From the NCBI GenBank assembly GCA_900549055.1, contig URNB01000048.1, positions 1 through 13,956 of the forward strand: a stretch of 13,956 nt of DNA. Reading direction: 5' to 3'. Made by a program: the position numbers and the translations under genes. Below the pieces are notes generated by a model, which saw only the letters and a program-made list of their open reading frames with translations, had not been told where the DNA came from and ran no database searches. Origin of the DNA: an uncultured Oscillospiraceae bacterium (lineage in GTDB: Bacteria; Bacillota; Clostridia; Oscillospirales; Acutalibacteraceae). This document shows positions 7,815-13,733 of the stretch, one piece after another; the first letter of the stretch is position 1; each line of letters begins with the position of its first letter.

Positions 7815-9299
7815 TTAGTTATGGTAGAGCTTTTTGGTCTGATACTTCGGCTCGCAGGTAATATTTACGCCGAGCTTTCTGAACACCTGCTCGTCCACGC
7901 GGGAAAGAATAACGCTTGAGTGCGCCTCAAGCCCCGCAAGATTTTTAACCTGACCGAGCGCCTTTTTCGCAACATCGCTCGTTACCGCGCACATCGAAAG
8001 GGCAATAAGCACCTCGTCGGTGTGCAGCCGCGGGTTGTGATTGCCCATTATTTCGGTTTTAAGGCGCTGGATCGGCTCGATTATGGTTGAGGAAATAAGA
8101 TCGATGCTGTCGGGTATGCCCGCAAGTATTTTAAGGCTGTTGAGCAGCATGGCTGAGGCAGGTCCCAAAAGGCTTGAGGTCTTTCCCGTGACTATCTGCC
8201 CGTCGGATAACTGAAGCGCAACCGCCGGCAATGATGTTTCCTCGGCTTTTTTCAGCGCTGCGGCAACCACGGGGCGATCCTCCACCGTCACGCCCACCTG
8301 CTTCATTAGAAGCTCTATCTTCGGCGCGTCGTTTTGGTCGCTCAAGCCCTGCCGCGCGCTCACCAGCGCCGCATAATAACGGCGGATTATCTCCTGGCAG
8401 GCGGCGTCCCTTACCGCCTCGTCGTCTACAATCCCGAAGCCCGCCATATTAACGCCCATGTCGGTCGGGCTCTTATAGGGCGACTCGCCCATTATTCCCT
8501 CAAGCATGGCATTTAAAACCGGGAATATCTCAATATCCCTGTTGTAATTGACCGCCGTTTTGCCGTAAGCCTCCAAATGGAAGGGATCTATCATATTAAC
8601 ATCATTGAGGTCGGCTGTAGCCGCCTCATACGCCACATTTACCGGGTGCTTGAGCGGTATGCTCCATATCGGAAAGGTCTCAAATTTGGCATAGCCCGCC
8701 TTTATTCCGCGCTTGTGCTCATGGTAAAGCTGCGATAAGCAGGTTGCCATTTTGCCGCTTCCCGGGCCCGGTGCGGTCACGACCACAAGCCGCCTATCGG
8801 TCTCTATGTAATCGTTCCTGCCGAAGCCCTCATCGCTTATAATATGCGGAATATCGGAAGGATAGTCGCTTATCGGGTAATGGCGGTAAACCCTGACGCC
8901 GAGCTGCTTTAAACGGTTCTCAAAGGCAAGCGCCAGCGGCTGACCCGTAAACCGTGTTATAACAACGCTGCCGACATAAAGCCCTATTCCGCGGAATGCG
9001 TCGATAAGGCGCAGCGTGTCAAGATCATATGTTATCCCGAGATCGCCGCGGCGCTTGTTTTTCTCGATTGCGTCGGCATTGATTACAATTACGATCTCCG
9101 CGTCATCCTTAAGCTTTAAAAGCATTTTGACCTTCGCATCCGGCTCAAAGCCCGGCAACACGCGCGCCGCGTGGTAATCGTCAAAAAGCTTTCCGCCGAA
9201 CTCCATATAAAGCTTTCCGCCGAACATGGCTATTCTGTCGCGTATATTCTGCGACTGAAGCTTTATGTATTTCTCATTGTCAAACCCGATTTTTTTCAT
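7815..9299 (-). CDS. DUF1846 family protein of unknown function
   Basis: The 494-aa product is a full-length DUF1846 protein, a family common in Firmicutes and of unknown biochemical role. It shows the family's start MKKIGFDNEKYIKLQSQNIR, then GGKLYMEFGGKLFDDYHAARVLPGF (27-51), EIVIVINADAIEKNK (68-82) and RGDLGITYDLD (84-94). VVVTAPGPGSGKMATCLSQLYHE (172-194) contains a P-loop-like GPGSGK (178-183), although no matching Walker B is obvious. No signal peptide or membrane segment is seen, so it should be cytoplasmic. The start is placed at the second in-frame ATG (9299): the first (9338) falls at the predicted transcription start and has no ribosome binding site, whereas GGGAG lies about ten bases before 9299. 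It precedes rny on the same strand, but rny has its own promoter, so a functional link is not implied. Confidence 0.9.
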   Translation of the reverse strand: MKKIGFDNEKYIKLQSQNIRDRIAMFGGKLYMEFGGKLFDDYHAARVLPGFEPDAKVKMLLKLKDDAEIVIVINADAIEKNKRRGDLGITYDLDTLRLIDAFRGIGLYVGSVVITRFTGQPLALAFENRLKQLGVRVYRHYPISDYPSDIPHIISDEGFGRNDYIETDRRLVVVTAPGPGSGKMATCLSQLYHEHKRGIKAGYAKFETFPIWSIPLKHPVNVAYEAATADLNDVNMIDPFHLEAYGKTAVNYNRDIEIFPVLNAMLEGIMGESPYKSPTDMGVNMAGFGIVDDEAVRDAACQEIIRRYYAALVSARQGLSDQNDAPKIELLMKQVGVTVEDRPVVAAALKKAEETSLPAVALQLSDGQIVTGKTSSLLGPASAMLLNSLKILAGIPDSIDLISSTIIEPIQRLKTEIMGNHNPRLHTDEVLIALSMCAVTSDVAKKALGQVKNLAGLEAHSSVILSRVDEQVFRKLGVNITCEPKYQTKKLYHN

Positions 9300-9343
9300 T
9301 CCGCTTGTCTCCCGTAGAGTGATTCGTTTTTTATTCAAAATTA

Positions 9344-9372
9344 ATTATAACTCATAACCGCCAAATTAGCAA
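9344..9372 (-). promoter_or_regulatory. Sigma-A-type promoter of the DUF1846 gene
   Basis: On the minus strand TTGCTA (9372-9367) and TATAAT (9349-9344) are 17 bases apart. The predicted start is near 9337, which supports translation from the ATG at 9299 rather than the one at 9338. Confidence 0.72.
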
Positions 9373-9500
9373 GCGCTGATTAAAGTCTGTCGAATAGCCC
9401 CGAATTTAACGAAAAGTTTTGGATTTTTCGCCAAACCCCGTCCCTGCAGAAGCCGTGCAGGCACCGCTTTATAACCCTCCGAGCCCCTCACACTGTAAGG

Positions 9501-9525
9501 AGTCACCCTTTACACAAGGGTGACT
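9501..9525. repeat. 10-bp perfect hairpin
   Basis: AGTCACCCTT (9501-9510) pairs exactly with AAGGGTGACT (9516-9525) around TACAC. No T run follows on either strand, so it is not a standard terminator. It lies in the gene-free stretch, 12 bases before the tandem repeat, and may be part of a REP-like intergenic repeat. Confidence 0.6.
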
Positions 9526-9537
9526 TGGGTTCGCACA

Positions 9538-9579
9538 TCTAATATCTACTGTCTAACATCTACTGTCTAATATAATATG
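9538..9579. repeat. 14-bp tandem repeat, about 2.5-3 copies
   Basis: TCTAATATCTACTG (9538-9551), TCTAACATCTACTG (9552-9565) and the degenerate TCTAATATAATATG (9566-9579) are head to tail. The first two differ at one base. There is no spacer, so it is a microsatellite-like tract, not a CRISPR. No function is evident. Confidence 0.75.
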
Positions 9580-9733
9580 TGTACCTTCACCTCTCCGCAT
9601 AAAAAACGCATATACGGTGTATAAAACACAAATTATTTGTCCCCGAAGCCTACCTATTGTGCCATTTGACTATTTGCACAAAAAGAAATCGAAATCTTTG
9701 GCCATACGGTAAGGTTTTTTGCCCCCGAAATAC

Positions 9734-9762
9734 TTGACAAAGAAATATTTTAATGATAAAAT
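9734..9762 (+). promoter_or_regulatory. Strong sigma-A promoter of the cohesin-like gene and peptide cassette
   Basis: TTGACA (9734-9739, perfect) and TAAAAT (9757-9762, one mismatch) are 17 bases apart. The predicted start is near 9769, so the transcript begins right at the structured leader. No other clear promoter was found between here and 13733, so the cassette is probably transcribed from here, tempered by the terminator at 11631-11673. Confidence 0.85.
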
Positions 9763-9768
9763 AAAGAA

Positions 9769-9852
9769 AACCGTTAGTGGCTGAACGTGGCATTGCCGCT
9801 TTCGGAAAGCGGCGTCGAAAAAGGCGACCGTAATATATGGCGAAAGCCGGTT
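9769..9852 (+). promoter_or_regulatory. Compact structured 5' leader, riboswitch-like, family not recognised
   Basis: The leader can close on itself: AACC (9769-9772) pairs with GGTT (9849-9852), the latter touching the AGGAG of the ribosome binding site (9853-9857). Inside are an 8-bp hairpin GCCGCTTT/AAAGCGGC (9795-9802 with 9806-9813), GTCG/CGAC (9814-9817 with 9825-9828), and GGC-GAAA-GCC (9839-9848) with a GNRA tetraloop. A multibranched fold next to the Shine-Dalgarno sequence suggests control of translation. I do not see the conserved segments of the c-di-GMP-I, TPP, cobalamin or glycine riboswitches. The short outer stem makes this tentative. Confidence 0.4.
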
Positions 9853-9864
9853 AGGAGAAAAGAT

Positions 9865-11460
9865 ATGGAAAAGATTTTCAAAAAGTCTCTCGCGCTTATA
9901 CTCTCGGCAGCCCTTTGCTTAACCGCACTCGTAGGTTGCCTGACTGTATCTGCAGCGGAAGGCGACACCACCAAGCCCGTTTACAGCGTTAACTCTGTCG
10001 AGGGCGCAGCGGGCGCAGAAGTTGAAGTTGTTGCAAGCTTCAGCGAAATTTCAAATGTTTGTGCTCATCATGTTATCTTCACCTTCCCCGCAGGTCTTGA
10101 GGTTACGGCCGTAAAGAATGCTGCCGGTGAACCTTATGCGGCATTTGACAATTCCGGTGACAGATTCGACTATAAGCTCGATGTTGCCGAAGACGGCACA
10201 ACCAAGGTTCAGTTCCTCGATTTCGTAAACTGGGCTGCAGAAAATTTGTCCACCTCCGATATGTCGATCCATTTCACGGTTAAGATTGCCGCTGACGCAG
10301 CTGCCAACACCGTATATCCCGTTACAATCGCAGTTCAGGCTGCCGATTACGCTGCTGAAAACCTCCTCGATGTAACCCTCACAAACGGCAAGGTTACCGT
10401 TAAGGCTAACACTCACGAGCATACTTGGGATGCCGGTGTTATGACCACCATGCCCACCACCACTTCTAACGGCGTTGTTACATACACCTGCACCGAATGC
10501 CAGGAAACCAAAACGGAAGATTTCGTTGTTGAAGGTACAATCACTACAGTAGATAGCTATACTAAAGTTGACCCTGCACTTGTTAAAGTTAATTATGCTG
10601 CTAAAATTTCCGGAGTTTTTGCCGGAATAGGCGCTAACGGTTGCACATCAACAAATTATGGTATGCTCTTAACAAGAGACGGTTCAGAGCCCGTAGTAGG
10701 CACTGCGGCAGTTCTCTATGAGAATAAAGCTGATAATACACTTGACAGCAAGAGCTACCAAGGCTATTTCCAGAACATGAACTTTGTTCAGATGGGTCAG
10801 ACCCTTAATTTCAGACCCTATGTTAAATTTACACGCGGTGAGCAAGAATGCTATTATTACGGTGCTGTTTATTCAAAGGTATTTATTGATGCAATCCGTG
10901 CCAACGAAGATGGGCAGTCTGTTGCTTTAGTTGCACTGTATGATGCAAAAGCAGCGATAACCGACAATATTGCCGACAAGTGCACAGGTACACAATTGGC
11001 TGACGGAACAAATGCTAAAATTACTACTTCCGTTAACAACACAAAATTCGATATGAGTTTAGCAAGAATTCAGTATGCTGCTAGAATTGATGGTTCTGTA
11101 TTTACAGCTATCGGCGAGAACGGCGGTACCGTAAGCTCTTACAGCATGCTTCTTTCAAAAGACGGCACCGTTCCTGAATATGGCAAAGATGGAGTTGCAA
11201 TTCTTTATGAAAGTGCTGCTGCCAGTGATACCGGAAACAAGACTTTCATGGGCTATTTCCAGAATATGAACATTGTTCAAATGGGTCAGACCCTTACTTA
11301 CAGACCCTGCGTTAAATATGTTAATGCAGATGGAGAGACCGCTTATGAGTATGGCGCTGCTGTATCTTTTGTACTGATAGACATACTTCGCAACCATGTT
11401 GATTCAAGCGACTATGCTGCTAAACTTGTAAGCTATTATGATGCTTATTACGTAAAATAA
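9865..11460 (+). CDS. Exported cohesin-like surface protein with duplicated C-terminal module
   Basis: The product is 531 aa. An N-terminal signal (1-30: basic KIFKK, hydrophobic core) has two possible processing sites: a lipobox LVGC with Cys25, making it a lipoprotein, or signal peptidase I after TVSA. Residues about 35-178 look like a cohesin-type beta-sandwich (VNSVEGAAGAEVEVVASFSE start, FTFPAGLEV, FTVKIAAD). A short HEHTWDAG..TYTCTECQETKTE module (about 182-220) has a CxxC pair (Cys209, Cys212). Two copies of a module of unknown function follow (233-346 and 393-510), sharing GYFQNMN-VQMGQTL-RP-VK. The start at 9865 is chosen over 9787 because AGGAG at 9853-9857 lies seven bases before it and the signal peptide begins there. 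From about 10540 the codons become more A/T-rich than in the cohesin part, hinting at a join of different origin. A surface or adhesion role is inferred. Confidence 0.75.
   Translation: MEKIFKKSLALILSAALCLTALVGCLTVSAAEGDTTKPVYSVNSVEGAAGAEVEVVASFSEISNVCAHHVIFTFPAGLEVTAVKNAAGEPYAAFDNSGDRFDYKLDVAEDGTTKVQFLDFVNWAAENLSTSDMSIHFTVKIAADAAANTVYPVTIAVQAADYAAENLLDVTLTNGKVTVKANTHEHTWDAGVMTTMPTTTSNGVVTYTCTECQETKTEDFVVEGTITTVDSYTKVDPALVKVNYAAKISGVFAGIGANGCTSTNYGMLLTRDGSEPVVGTAAVLYENKADNTLDSKSYQGYFQNMNFVQMGQTLNFRPYVKFTRGEQECYYYGAVYSKVFIDAIRANEDGQSVALVALYDAKAAITDNIADKCTGTQLADGTNAKITTSVNNTKFDMSLARIQYAARIDGSVFTAIGENGGTVSSYSMLLSKDGTVPEYGKDGVAILYESAAASDTGNKTFMGYFQNMNIVQMGQTLTYRPCVKYVNADGETAYEYGAAVSFVLIDILRNHVDSSDYAAKLVSYYDAYYVK
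10561..11394 (+). repeat. Internal duplication of ~115-codon module in the cohesin-like gene
   Basis: The segment 10561-10902 recurs at 11041-11394. Protein identity is clear throughout (KVDPALVKVNYAAKISG against KFDMSLARIQYAARIDG, and GYFQNMNFVQMGQTLNFRP against GYFQNMNIVQMGQTLTYRP). In the best-conserved part, around 10759-10824 and 11248-11313, the DNA is also nearly identical, suggesting recent duplication or gene conversion. Confidence 0.8.
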
Positions 11461-11502
11461 TTTATATAAGCGTTTATTCTACATAAAGGGAGGTGTGTTT
11501 TA

Positions 11503-11610
11503 ATGTTTAAAAAGGTTGAGATTGAACTTATAAAATTCAATTCGCTTAACACTATCGCAACTGAAGGCGGCGGTGAAGGCGGCGGCGGCGATTTGCCGGA
11601 AGAGAGCTAA
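11503..11610 (+). CDS. Small Gly/Glu-rich peptide, candidate RiPP-like precursor (35 aa)
   Basis: This short gene encodes 35 residues. The first 20 (MFKKVEIELIKFNSLNTIAT) are charged/hydrophobic and leader-like. The rest is two Gly runs broken by acidic residues and ends DLPEES, so Ser35 is the C-terminal residue and the only Ser/Thr after residue 20. The ribosome binding site GGGAGGTG (11488-11495), seven bases before the ATG, is among the best in the window, which argues strongly that it is translated. It lies 42 bases after the cohesin-like gene. A hairpin terminator then a kinase, a PqqD-like protein and an S26-GNAT protein follow. There are no Cys residues, so no thioether or disulfide chemistry is possible, and there is no signal peptide. 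I do not recognise a named family. A substrate role for the downstream enzymes is inferred from size, layout and context. Confidence 0.7.
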   Translation: MFKKVEIELIKFNSLNTIATEGGGEGGGGDLPEES

Positions 11611-11630
11611 TTTCTTAATGTGGCTTTTTG

Positions 11631-11673
11631 GGCTGTTGAAGAGGAGTATTTCTTTTCAACAGCCTAACTTTTT
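11631..11673 (+). terminator. Hairpin terminator/attenuator after the peptide gene
   Basis: GGCTGTTGAA (11631-11640) pairs exactly with TTCAACAGCC (11655-11664), extended inward by a G-U and two more pairs, and TAAC then five T follow (11669-11673). It lies 20 bases after the peptide stop and 33 before the kinase start. A partial terminator here would make the peptide abundant relative to its modifying enzymes, as is common in RiPP operons. Confidence 0.75.
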
Positions 11674-11706
11674 AGAAATGCGTTGCCGTAAAGTGTAAGG
11701 AGTATT

Positions 11707-12453
11707 ATGGGTATATACAGAATCATCGACCTTAATGTTAAACTTGATGGATGCGAGCGCACCATGAAAAATGCCGAACCGTATTTAATTAAGGATTATG
11801 ACGGCAGTTATGATTTTGAAGTGAAGCGCGATACCGAAGCGGCTGTAAAGGATCTTTACGAAAAATGGCGCGGCTATAGGGATATTGCAGACTTTATTTA
11901 TGAATCACGCCAGTTTCACACCAAGATACTGGATTACGACGCTATGATGCTGCACGCTTCTGCAGTTGTGGCGGACGGTGAAGCATACCTTTTCTCCGCT
12001 CCGAGCGGAACGGGAAAATCCACCCACACCAAGCTGTGGCTTGACAAATTGGGTGATCGCGCTTATATTCTTAACGACGACAAGCCCGTAATAAGAATCA
12101 TGGGCGATGGAATTTACGCATACGGAACTCCGTGGTGCGGCAGCTCGAATATCGGAGTAAACCGAAAAGCTCCGCTCAAGGCGATATGCTTTCTTGAACG
12201 GGCTGATACCAATTGGATAAAACAAATGCCGTTGTCTGACGGGATGCCGATCATACTCAACATGTTTTATCAAACCTTCAGACAGCTTGATAAATACGAC
12301 TGCATGCAGCCGATAAGTCGGGAAAACGCTTCGAAATATCTTGATATCATAGGCAAGGTGATTTCAAAGGTTCCTGTTTTCCAAATGGGCTGCACACCCG
12401 ACCCCGCCGCCGCAGATATGGCGTATGAAGCCATGAGCAAGGCGGAACTGTGA
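11707..12453 (+). CDS. HPr-kinase-like ATPase (HprK C-terminal-domain homolog)
   Basis: The 248-aa product has the kinase fold of HPr kinase/phosphorylase without that enzyme's N-terminal domain. MLHASAVVADGEAYLF (81-96) matches the HprK strand pair with conserved His83, followed by the P-loop SAPSGTGKSTHT (97-108). ILNDDKPVIR (121-130) holds Asp124-Asp125, the likely metal-binding acids, and YGTPWCGSSN (139-148) is typical of the stand-alone branch. No PTS gene lies nearby, so phosphorylation of HPr is unlikely. Relatives of this type occur in lasso-peptide and other RiPP clusters; PadeK phosphorylates the C-terminal Ser of the paeninodin precursor. AAGGAG (11697-11702) lies only four bases before the ATG. 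Spacing to the PqqD gene is 22 bases, so the two are surely cotranscribed. The kinase family is clear; the peptide substrate is inferred. Confidence 0.82.
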   Translation: MGIYRIIDLNVKLDGCERTMKNAEPYLIKDYDGSYDFEVKRDTEAAVKDLYEKWRGYRDIADFIYESRQFHTKILDYDAMMLHASAVVADGEAYLFSAPSGTGKSTHTKLWLDKLGDRAYILNDDKPVIRIMGDGIYAYGTPWCGSSNIGVNRKAPLKAICFLERADTNWIKQMPLSDGMPIILNMFYQTFRQLDKYDCMQPISRENASKYLDIIGKVISKVPVFQMGCTPDPAAADMAYEAMSKAEL

Positions 12454-12475
12454 AGACCGAAAGGAATTAATAAGC

Positions 12476-12739
12476 ATGAAACGAAACGACGAATTCATAT
12501 TAAAAAGCATCGCCGGAATGACCGTACTTGTACCGTTTGGTTTGAAATCATTTGATGTTAACGGTATTATAAAGCTTAACGAAACCGCAAAATTTTTGTG
12601 GGATCACTCAACCGGTGATTTCACCGCGGAAACACTCATCAACGATTTAATGAAGGAATATAAAATCGACCGCGAAACAGCCGCGGAATCGGTTGAGATA
12701 TATATTGATAAAATGAAGGAAGTAGGCAGCATTGAGTAA
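12476..12739 (+). CDS. PqqD-like peptide-recognition protein
   Basis: The 87-aa product matches PqqD-family proteins in length and pattern. It has an N-terminal strand region (FILKSIAGMTVLVPFG, 7-22), the hallmark IIKLNETAKFLWDHS (31-45), and a helical end TLINDLMKEYKIDRETAAESV..DKMKEVGSIE (53-87). PqqD proteins form the winged-helix RiPP recognition element that binds the leader of a precursor peptide and presents it to a modifying enzyme. That role fits the small peptide upstream. AAGGAA (12461-12466) precedes the ATG by nine bases. The stop overlaps the start of the next gene by eight bases, so translation is probably coupled. I rate the family high and the partner peptide as inference. 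Confidence 0.87.
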   Translation: MKRNDEFILKSIAGMTVLVPFGLKSFDVNGIIKLNETAKFLWDHSTGDFTAETLINDLMKEYKIDRETAAESVEIYIDKMKEVGSIE

Positions 12740-13733
12740 TTCAAAGCCGCAGGTTGAAAACATACCTATGGAGCTGCTTTATCCGCTTTTTGCGGATATG
12801 CTGAAAGGCGGCAGCGTCACATTTACGGTGACCGGTATAAGTATGCAGCCTATGCTGTATAATCGCCGCGATTCCGTCACGATAGTTCCGCCGCCGAAGC
12901 ATTTAAAAAAGGGTGATATCCCCTTTTTCAAAACCGACGACGGTAAATTCATACTCCACCGTGTTATAAGAATACACCCGGACGGCACTTATGAATGCAG
13001 GGGCGATAACCGCACGGAATCGGAGGATAATATCCGTCATGAGCAAATAATAGGCGTTATTTCCGAGTTTACACGGAACGGAAAAAAACACAGTGTTAAA
13101 GAGCCGCTATACAGACTGTATGTATTTACATGGCCGTTTTTCCACCGTTTCAAAAAATACTACAGACATTTAAGAACCGCCGAAAGGAAAATTAAGGAAT
13201 TCGGCGGTTTTTTAAAATATTTAATTAAACCGAAAAAGGAAAGAGTAAAATTGACAGACGGCAGTATGAAAGAAATTAAATACCGCAGAGCAATTACGGC
13301 GGACATACCCGAGATACAAAAGCTTTGCGCCGAACTGGTAGTCTATGAGGAAGAAAGCTTCGGAATCAAAACGGCAAACAAATTTTGGTATCTTGAAGAA
13401 GACGGGAAAAAGCTGTTTCAAAAATATATAGATAACTATTTTCTTTATATCGCCGTGTGCGAGGGAAAAATAATCGGATATATCAGAGGTGATGTATCCA
13501 AGCACCTCTCCCGCCGCTATCCGGTCGGCATTCTGCAGAATATATATATTGAGGAAAAGTACCGAGGACTTGGAATCGGAAGTGAATTCATGCGCGAATT
13601 CAAGGCGTATTGCCTTGAAAATGACTGCCGTGAAATAGATGTCACCTTCAAAGAGGACAATCTAAGAGCAGAAGGCTTTTACAAAAGCAAGGGCTTTAGT
13701 AAAATGACCAAAACCTACAGATGTGAGCTTTGA
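12732..13733 (+). CDS. S26 signal-peptidase-like domain fused to a GNAT acetyltransferase
   Basis: The 333-aa product has two domains. Residues about 12-118 are S24/S26-like: GISMQPML (35-42) with nucleophile candidate Ser37, KKGDIPFF (59-66), FILHRVIRI (73-81) and CRGDNRTESEDN (89-100). A His (His76) stands where bacterial signal peptidase I has its catalytic Lys, as in SipW and ER-type enzymes. A basic, partly hydrophobic linker (about 120-180) follows. Residues 183-333 are a GNAT fold with the acetyl-CoA loop RGLGIG (278-283) and the EDNLRAEGFYKSKGF end. The TTG start overlaps the PqqD stop by eight bases and has GAAGGAAG nine bases upstream; an ATG at 12768 is a poorer choice. An internal TTG at 13251, ten bases after a GGA-containing purine run, could give a separate GNAT. 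Leader cleavage and acetylation of the small peptide are possible roles, not shown. Confidence 0.8.
   Translation: MSNSKPQVENIPMELLYPLFADMLKGGSVTFTVTGISMQPMLYNRRDSVTIVPPPKHLKKGDIPFFKTDDGKFILHRVIRIHPDGTYECRGDNRTESEDNIRHEQIIGVISEFTRNGKKHSVKEPLYRLYVFTWPFFHRFKKYYRHLRTAERKIKEFGGFLKYLIKPKKERVKLTDGSMKEIKYRRAITADIPEIQKLCAELVVYEEESFGIKTANKFWYLEEDGKKLFQKYIDNYFLYIAVCEGKIIGYIRGDVSKHLSRRYPVGILQNIYIEEKYRGLGIGSEFMREFKAYCLENDCREIDVTFKEDNLRAEGFYKSKGFSKMTKTYRCEL
13175..13213 (+). terminator. Terminator-like hairpin inside the S26-GNAT reading frame
   Basis: AACCGCCGAA (13175-13184) pairs exactly with TTCGGCGGTT (13200-13209) around a 15-base loop, and T13208-T13213 follow. By sequence this is a standard intrinsic terminator, but it lies in coding sequence, at the boundary between the S26 and GNAT domains. 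It may reduce transcription of the acetyltransferase part or be a relic of two formerly separate genes. Confidence 0.6.

Larger units (their letters stand above)
9373..9733. other. Non-coding stretch between divergent genes
   Basis: About 360 bases separate the DUF1846 promoter from the promoter of the cohesin-like gene. I see no credible gene here. It holds a small CTGCA/TGCAG hairpin near 9444-9460, a strong 10-bp hairpin at 9501-9525 and a 14-bp tandem repeat at 9538-9579, the last two listed separately. The mix of short repeats suggests a place where intergenic repeat elements have accumulated. Confidence 0.6.

Noticed and set aside
9538..9579. CRISPR-like array
   Set aside because: The units are 14 bp, head to tail with no spacers, and there are no cas genes.
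9769..9852. c-di-GMP-I riboswitch before the cohesin-like gene
   Set aside because: The gene type made this plausible, but I could not find the conserved segments of that class, so only a generic structured leader is called.
9787..9864. Upstream start adding 26 residues to the cohesin-like protein
   Set aside because: It would put the structured leader in the coding region and bury the signal peptide; AGGAG precedes the ATG at 9865 at the right distance.
11503..11610. Lanthipeptide, sactipeptide or lasso-peptide precursor
   Set aside because: The peptide has no Cys, and no LanM/LanB, radical SAM, asparagine-synthetase-like cyclase or transglutaminase-like protease is present in the window. 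Only the looser RiPP-like label is kept.
11707..12453. Genuine HPr kinase/phosphorylase (hprK)
   Set aside because: At 248 aa it lacks the HprK N-terminal domain, there is no PTS context, and the GTPWCG motif marks the stand-alone branch.
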